A stretch of DNA of 16,194 bases from an uncultured Oscillospiraceae bacterium. Its GTDB lineage: Bacteria > Bacillota > Clostridia > Oscillospirales > Oscillospiraceae. The stretch covers positions 1 through 16,194 of the forward strand of contig CAAFMG010000145.1 of NCBI GenBank assembly GCA_900763965.1, written 5' to 3'. The notes beneath the pieces were generated by a model. The model had not been told where the DNA came from. It did no database searches and saw only the letters and a program-made list of their open reading frames with translations. This document shows, piece after piece, positions 13,739 to 16,194 of the stretch. A program made the position numbers and the translations under genes. The number at the start of each line of letters is the position of its first letter. Position 1 is the stretch's first letter.

Positions 13739-14355
13739 CAGGGCTTCACCACCAGGTCGGCCTGGGTCAGCTTCTCCACGATGGAGTACATATTGGTCAC
13801 TTCACCAACAGCCAGCTTGTCCGTCAGGTTGTAGTAGTTCAGGCAGGTGCCGCAGGTCAGGATCTCCACGCCCTGGGCAGCCAGGTTCTTCAGATCCTCC
13901 AAAGAGGCGCTGCCTTCCACGGTCAGGGTTGCGCCGCCGTTGTAGAACAGAACGGTGGTGGGCAGAACGTCCTGCTGGGTCAGGGCGAAGATAAAGCCCT
14001 TCATCAGCACAGTGCCCAGCTCATCATGGCCGGAACCCATGTGGGCGGAGTTGATGGCAACCACAATGTTCTTCTTGCGGCCGGGAACGGCGCAGACCTC
14101 GGCAATGTCCTCCACGCCGGTGGCTGCGGCAGCCTCGCCCACTTCCAGGGTGACGGTGTACTCGGCATCGCCGGTCTTTTCGGAGTGAAAGCCGTAGCCC
14201 TTCTGCTGGGCCATCTTGCCCAGGTTCTGCACGGCAATTTCATTGTCCACCTTGGTCTCCACCACACCGGCGCCGCCCAGTTCCTTAATGGCGTTCTTGG
14301 TCTTGACAACAGGCAGGGGGCAGGTGTCACCGATGGCATTGACGTACTTGATCAT
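13738..14355 (-). CDS. yedF: YedF, sulfurtransferase-like selenium metabolism protein
   Basis: A 205-residue two-domain protein. The N-terminal TusA-like domain (1-75) carries Cys12 in GDTCPLPVVKTKN, the residue that carries sulfur in TusA. The C-terminal DsrE-like domain (about 95-205) contains GSGHDELGTVLMKGF (108-122) and a CGTC pair (Cys168, Cys171). This fusion is characteristic of the YedF family, which co-occurs with selD. The exact function is unproven; transfer of selenium to SelD is the working idea. The ATG at 14355 is chosen since GGAGG lies eight bases upstream and the protein starts as in relatives; the longer frame to 14403 adds 16 unsupported residues. It is 86 bases after selD, with an intervening hairpin (14404-14431). 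Confidence 0.88.
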   Translation of the reverse strand: MIKYVNAIGDTCPLPVVKTKNAIKELGGAGVVETKVDNEIAVQNLGKMAQQKGYGFHSEKTGDAEYTVTLEVGEAAAATGVEDIAEVCAVPGRKKNIVVAINSAHMGSGHDELGTVLMKGFIFALTQQDVLPTTVLFYNGGATLTVEGSASLEDLKNLAAQGVEILTCGTCLNYYNLTDKLAVGEVTNMYSIVEKLTQADLVVKP

Positions 14356-14403
14356 AATAAATTCCTCCAATTTTTCTATTGATGGGTATATGATATATGG
14401 CAT

Positions 14404-14431
14404 CCGTGGAAATCCGGGGGGATTCCCACGG
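14404..14431 (-). promoter_or_regulatory. Intercistronic hairpin between selD and yedF
   Basis: CCGTGG (14404-14409) with CCACGG (14426-14431), one A/C mismatch, AATCC (14411-14415) with GGATT (14420-14424), loop of four G. There is no U-tract on the minus strand, so it is not a typical terminator. It may stabilise or process the transcript, or lower expression of yedF relative to selD. Confidence 0.45.
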
Positions 14432-14441
14432 GTGTGCTTAC

Positions 14442-15482
14442 CTATTGATGAGAGGTAGTGACGATGATCTCCTTGCTGCCGGGCTCCATCATTTCGCCTA
14501 CGATGGCAGAGGGGACCCCCAGAGCCTGAATGTCGGCAAGGAGGGCATCGGCCTGATCCGGGGGCAGCACGATGAGCAGACCGCCGGAGGACTGGGGATC
14601 GTACATGACCTCCTGCATGGCAAAGGAGATATCCGGGTCGAAGCGGACGTGGCGGCCCACATGGTTCCGGTTCTGCTGGGCAACGGCGGTGAGCAGGAAC
14701 TCATCGGCGTATTCCAGAGCCTCCGGGAACACCGGCAGCCGGTCGGCGTAGACCTTACAGGTCAGCTTGCCGTCCACCATTTCATGGAGGTGACCCAGAA
14801 AGCCGAAGCCGGTGATATCAGTACAGCCGTGGATATCGTACTTCTTGCAGCACTGGGCGGCGTATTTATTCAGGGTGGTCATGGATGCAATGGCCTTGTC
14901 CATGGCTGCATCGGTGGCCTCACCTACCCGGTGGGCGGTGCTGATGATGCCGACCCCCAGCCGCTTGGTGATGATCAGCTTGTCCCCAGGATGACCGCCG
15001 TTGTTGGCGTAGATCTTATCCGGGTGAACCAGACCCATGACGGACAGGCCGTATTTTACGTCCACGTCATTGATGGAGTGGCCGCCCACCAGCACGCCGC
15101 CGGCCTCAATGACCATCTCACTGCCACCCCGGAGAATCTCGCCCAGCATATTGATATCCCAGCTCTGGGGGAAGCAGACGATATTCATGGCGGTCTTCAC
15201 CTCGCCGCCCATGGCGTACACGTCGCTCAGGGCATTGGTGGCAGCGATCTTGCCGAAGAGGTAAGGATCCTCCACCATAGGCGGGAAGAAGTCCACCGTC
15301 TGCACCACGGCGATCTCATCGCTGACTTTATAAACCGCTGCGTCATCGGCACTGTCAAAGCCGATGAGCAGATTGGGATCAGGCTTGCACTTTGGCAGCT
15401 TGCTCAAAACATGGCTCAGGACCCCTGGGCCCAGCTTTGCGCCTCAGCCGCCATTCTTACAAAACACAATTTTTTCATCCAT
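14442..15482 (-). CDS. selD: Selenide, water dikinase SelD, itself a selenoprotein (Sec13 encoded by TGA)
   Basis: SelD makes selenophosphate from selenide and ATP, the donor for Sec-tRNA and other Se uses. The open frame from 15407 (a TTG) begins after the catalytic N-terminus. Reading upstream in frame gives MDEKIVFCKNGG, then TGA (15444-15446), then GAKLGPGVL. That places the TGA at the SelD catalytic Cys/Sec, with the conserved Lys16 three residues later (E. coli has Cys17 and Lys20). The ATG at 15482 has AAAGAGG eight bases upstream; the total of 346 residues equals the family norm. Other motifs are intact: SADDAAVY (44-51), TVDFFPP (63-69), FGKIAATNALSD, VGGHSI (132-137), DITGFGFLGH and DPQSSGG. 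It is first in the operon. selA, selB and selC are not in the window. A TGA sequencing error for a Cys codon is unlikely. Confidence 0.93.
15414..15446 (-). promoter_or_regulatory. Sec codon TGA and candidate bacterial SECIS hairpin in selD
   Basis: After the UGA (15446-15444), 16 bases precede a hairpin loop. Going 5' to 3' on the minus strand: GCU (15435-15433), GGGCC (15432-15428), loop CAGG (15427-15424), GGUCC (15423-15419), two-base bulge UG, AGC (15416-15414). The stem contains one G-U pair. The position and size fit bacterial SECIS elements, which bind SelB just 3' of the Sec codon. The loop begins CA, so fit to the usual G near the loop start is imperfect. Confidence 0.6.
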
Positions 15483-15543
15483 GTCGAAAACCTCTTTCTC
15501 AAAGACATCTTTCTAAAGAATAGTACATTTTTATTCACTTTCT

Positions 15544-15572
15544 AGCATAGCACATTCCGCCGGGGTTATCAA
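15544..15572 (-). promoter_or_regulatory. Promoter of the selenium operon
   Basis: On the minus strand: TTGATA (15567-15572), 17-base spacer, TATGCT (15544-15549) with an upstream TG giving an extended -10. It lies about 62 bases before the selD ATG. A short inverted repeat, TATCC/GGATA (15580-15592), just upstream of the -35 might be a regulator site, but the match is short. Confidence 0.65.
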
Positions 15573-15689
15573 ATCAATTTATCCAATGGATACTGCGATA
15601 TTATTGATAAATCAGATAGAAACAGATCGGCTGTGCTGCCGGATTCCCGCCGACTTACCCTCTGCACTGTCGATGGAATCACATTGTAA
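15573..15689. other. Gene-free spacer upstream of the selD promoter
   Basis: AT-rich spacer between the selD promoter and repeat copy B. Only short inverted motifs (TATCC/GGATA, and ATCAAT with ATTGAT 30 bases apart) are seen. With copies B and C it makes a gene-free stretch running from 15483 to 16106. Confidence 0.5.
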
Positions 15690-15887
15690 TTTCGGCGCGC
15701 CGGGCGGGCATCGCCCGCCCCTTGGCTCTCCCTTTGGGAGAGCTGGCACGGCTGAAAGCCGTGACTGAGAGGGTACCCAGGTGCAATCAGCGCACCAATG
15801 TACAAACTTGCGACTGCAAACGCCCTCTCAGGCTCGCGTTCGCTCGCCAGCTCCCCCAAAGGGGGAGCCAAGGGCGGCTGCGCCGCC
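15690..15887. repeat. MITE/REP-like palindromic repeat, copy B
   Basis: The left end runs ATTTCGGCGCGCC, then a GGCGGGC/GCCCGCC hairpin, then CCTTGGCTCTCCC. The right end is GGGGGAGCCAAGGGCGGC with a GGCGGC/GCCGCC hairpin (15873-15887). Internal ACGGCTGAAAGCCGT hairpin and CTGAGAGGG (left) with CCCTCTCAG (right) complete the nested fold. The roughly 55-base central spacer differs from copies A and C while the arms are conserved, as expected if the folded arms are what is maintained. Confidence 0.75.
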
Positions 15888-15903
15888 GGATTCACGACCC
15901 GGT

Positions 15904-16079
15904 GATTTCGGTGCGCCGGGCGGGCATCGCCCGCCCCTTGGCTCTCCCTATGGGAGAGCTGGCACGGCGTAAGCCGTGACTGAGAGGGTACTCAGCTGCA
16001 ATCTCGGCACTTTTCTCATATTTGCTACTGCGTACGCCCTCTCAGGCTCGCGTTCGCTCGCCAGCTCCCCCAAAGGGGC
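15904..16079. repeat. MITE/REP-like palindromic repeat, copy C, truncated
   Basis: Same orientation and arm sequence as copy B, only about 16 bases after it, starting GATTTCGGTGCGCC. It follows copy B's plan through CGCCCTCTCAGGCTCGCG and CCAGCTCCCCCAAAGGGG. Then it breaks off where copy B continues into GGAGCCAAGGGCGGC. The ACGGCT...AGCCGT stem here is ACGGCGTAAGCCGT, shortened by a few bases. The break is at the junction with the right-hand sequence described as an IS end. Confidence 0.75.
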
Positions 16080-16194
16080 AATGTCATCAACTTAAGCACC
16101 CTACTCTCAAATTCTTCTGAAATTATTCGGATATTTCATGGATTTGTGCTTTTTCTCCCGCTTTTCAGAACGGTTTTCGCGCTTGGGTACCACA
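16080..16194 (-). mobile_element. Probable end of an insertion sequence, continuing beyond the window
   Basis: At about 16080 repeat copy C stops abruptly and composition changes to AT-richer DNA containing the 3' end of an open frame (16107-16194). The first bases, AATGTCATCAACTTAAG, resemble the terminal region of IS4-like elements as I recall them; this is a recollection, not a search. The other end, and any target duplication, lie outside the window. Confidence 0.45.
16107..16194 (-). CDS. C-terminal fragment of a probable transposase (5' part outside the window)
   Basis: Reading on the minus strand from the window edge gives 28 residues, ending KSMKYPNNFRRI and TGA at 16107. The segment is rich in Lys, Arg and Glu (KRENRSEKREKKHK), a basic tail of the kind seen at the end of many DDE transposases. 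No catalytic part is inside the window, so the family cannot be named. It could also be a random open frame, since only 28 codons are visible; its place at the break in repeat copy C supports the transposase reading. Confidence 0.4.
   Translation of the reverse strand, partial: VVPKRENRSEKREKKHKSMKYPNNFRRI

Noticed and set aside
12038..13834. 598-residue plus-strand frame opposite the class V lyase
   Set aside because: Gly/His/Val-rich shadow that starts inside repeat copy A and runs antisense to a gene with intact catalytic motifs.
15569..15979. Small open frames on both strands in the repeat field
   Set aside because: Their amino acid sequences are translations of the repeat arms; no start sites or independent coding features.
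8173..16080. CRISPR array among the repeated palindromes
   Set aside because: Repeats are few, of unequal length, unevenly spaced, in both orientations, and no cas genes are present.

Overview
The window suggests a gut-type, moderately GC-rich Clostridia member, most likely Oscillospiraceae/Ruminococcaceae. This is an inference from Gram-positive-style AGGAGG ribosome binding sites, low-GC sigma-A promoters between GC-rich genes, Firmicutes-type families (DUF3343, YedF, class V lyase with SelD) and dense GC-rich intergenic palindromes. No rRNA or tRNA gene was found.

Layout. (1) Positions 188-5362, minus strand: a carbohydrate/glycerol-phosphate-type ABC importer in the order ATPase, permease, permease, binding lipoprotein, then a strong terminator and a HAD phosphatase. 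Its promoter carries an operator-like inverted repeat over the -35. (2) Positions 5621-6709, plus: a divergent cytosolic alkaline-phosphatase-superfamily phosphodiesterase. With the importer and HAD enzyme it may form a module for uptake and dephosphorylation of an organophosphate. (3) Positions 6823-8172, plus: a membrane-anchored HtrA serine protease, followed by a 270-base field of hairpins. (4) Positions 8542-11870, minus: a TetR-type regulator, an L-cysteine desulfidase (CyuA) and a MalY/PatB C-S lyase, both able to release sulfide from cysteine-type substrates. (5) Positions 12341-15482, minus: a selenium operon of selD, yedF, a DUF3343 carrier candidate and a class V cysteine desulfurase/selenocysteine lyase-like enzyme, ending in a perfect terminator. 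(6) Positions 11972-12265 and 15694-16080: MITE/REP-like palindromic repeats, the last apparently broken by an insertion sequence whose transposase tail enters at the right edge.

The main result is that selD is itself a selenoprotein gene. The open reading frame appears to begin at 15407 and to lack the catalytic N-terminus. An ATG at 15482 with a ribosome binding site reads in frame through one TGA (15444-15446), placed exactly where SelD has its catalytic Cys/Sec (context GGUGAKLGP). A small hairpin follows at the right distance for a bacterial SECIS. The corrected gene is 14442-15482, 346 residues including Sec13. The organism must therefore carry selA, selB and selC elsewhere, and the neighbouring genes probably supply and handle selenium for this pathway.
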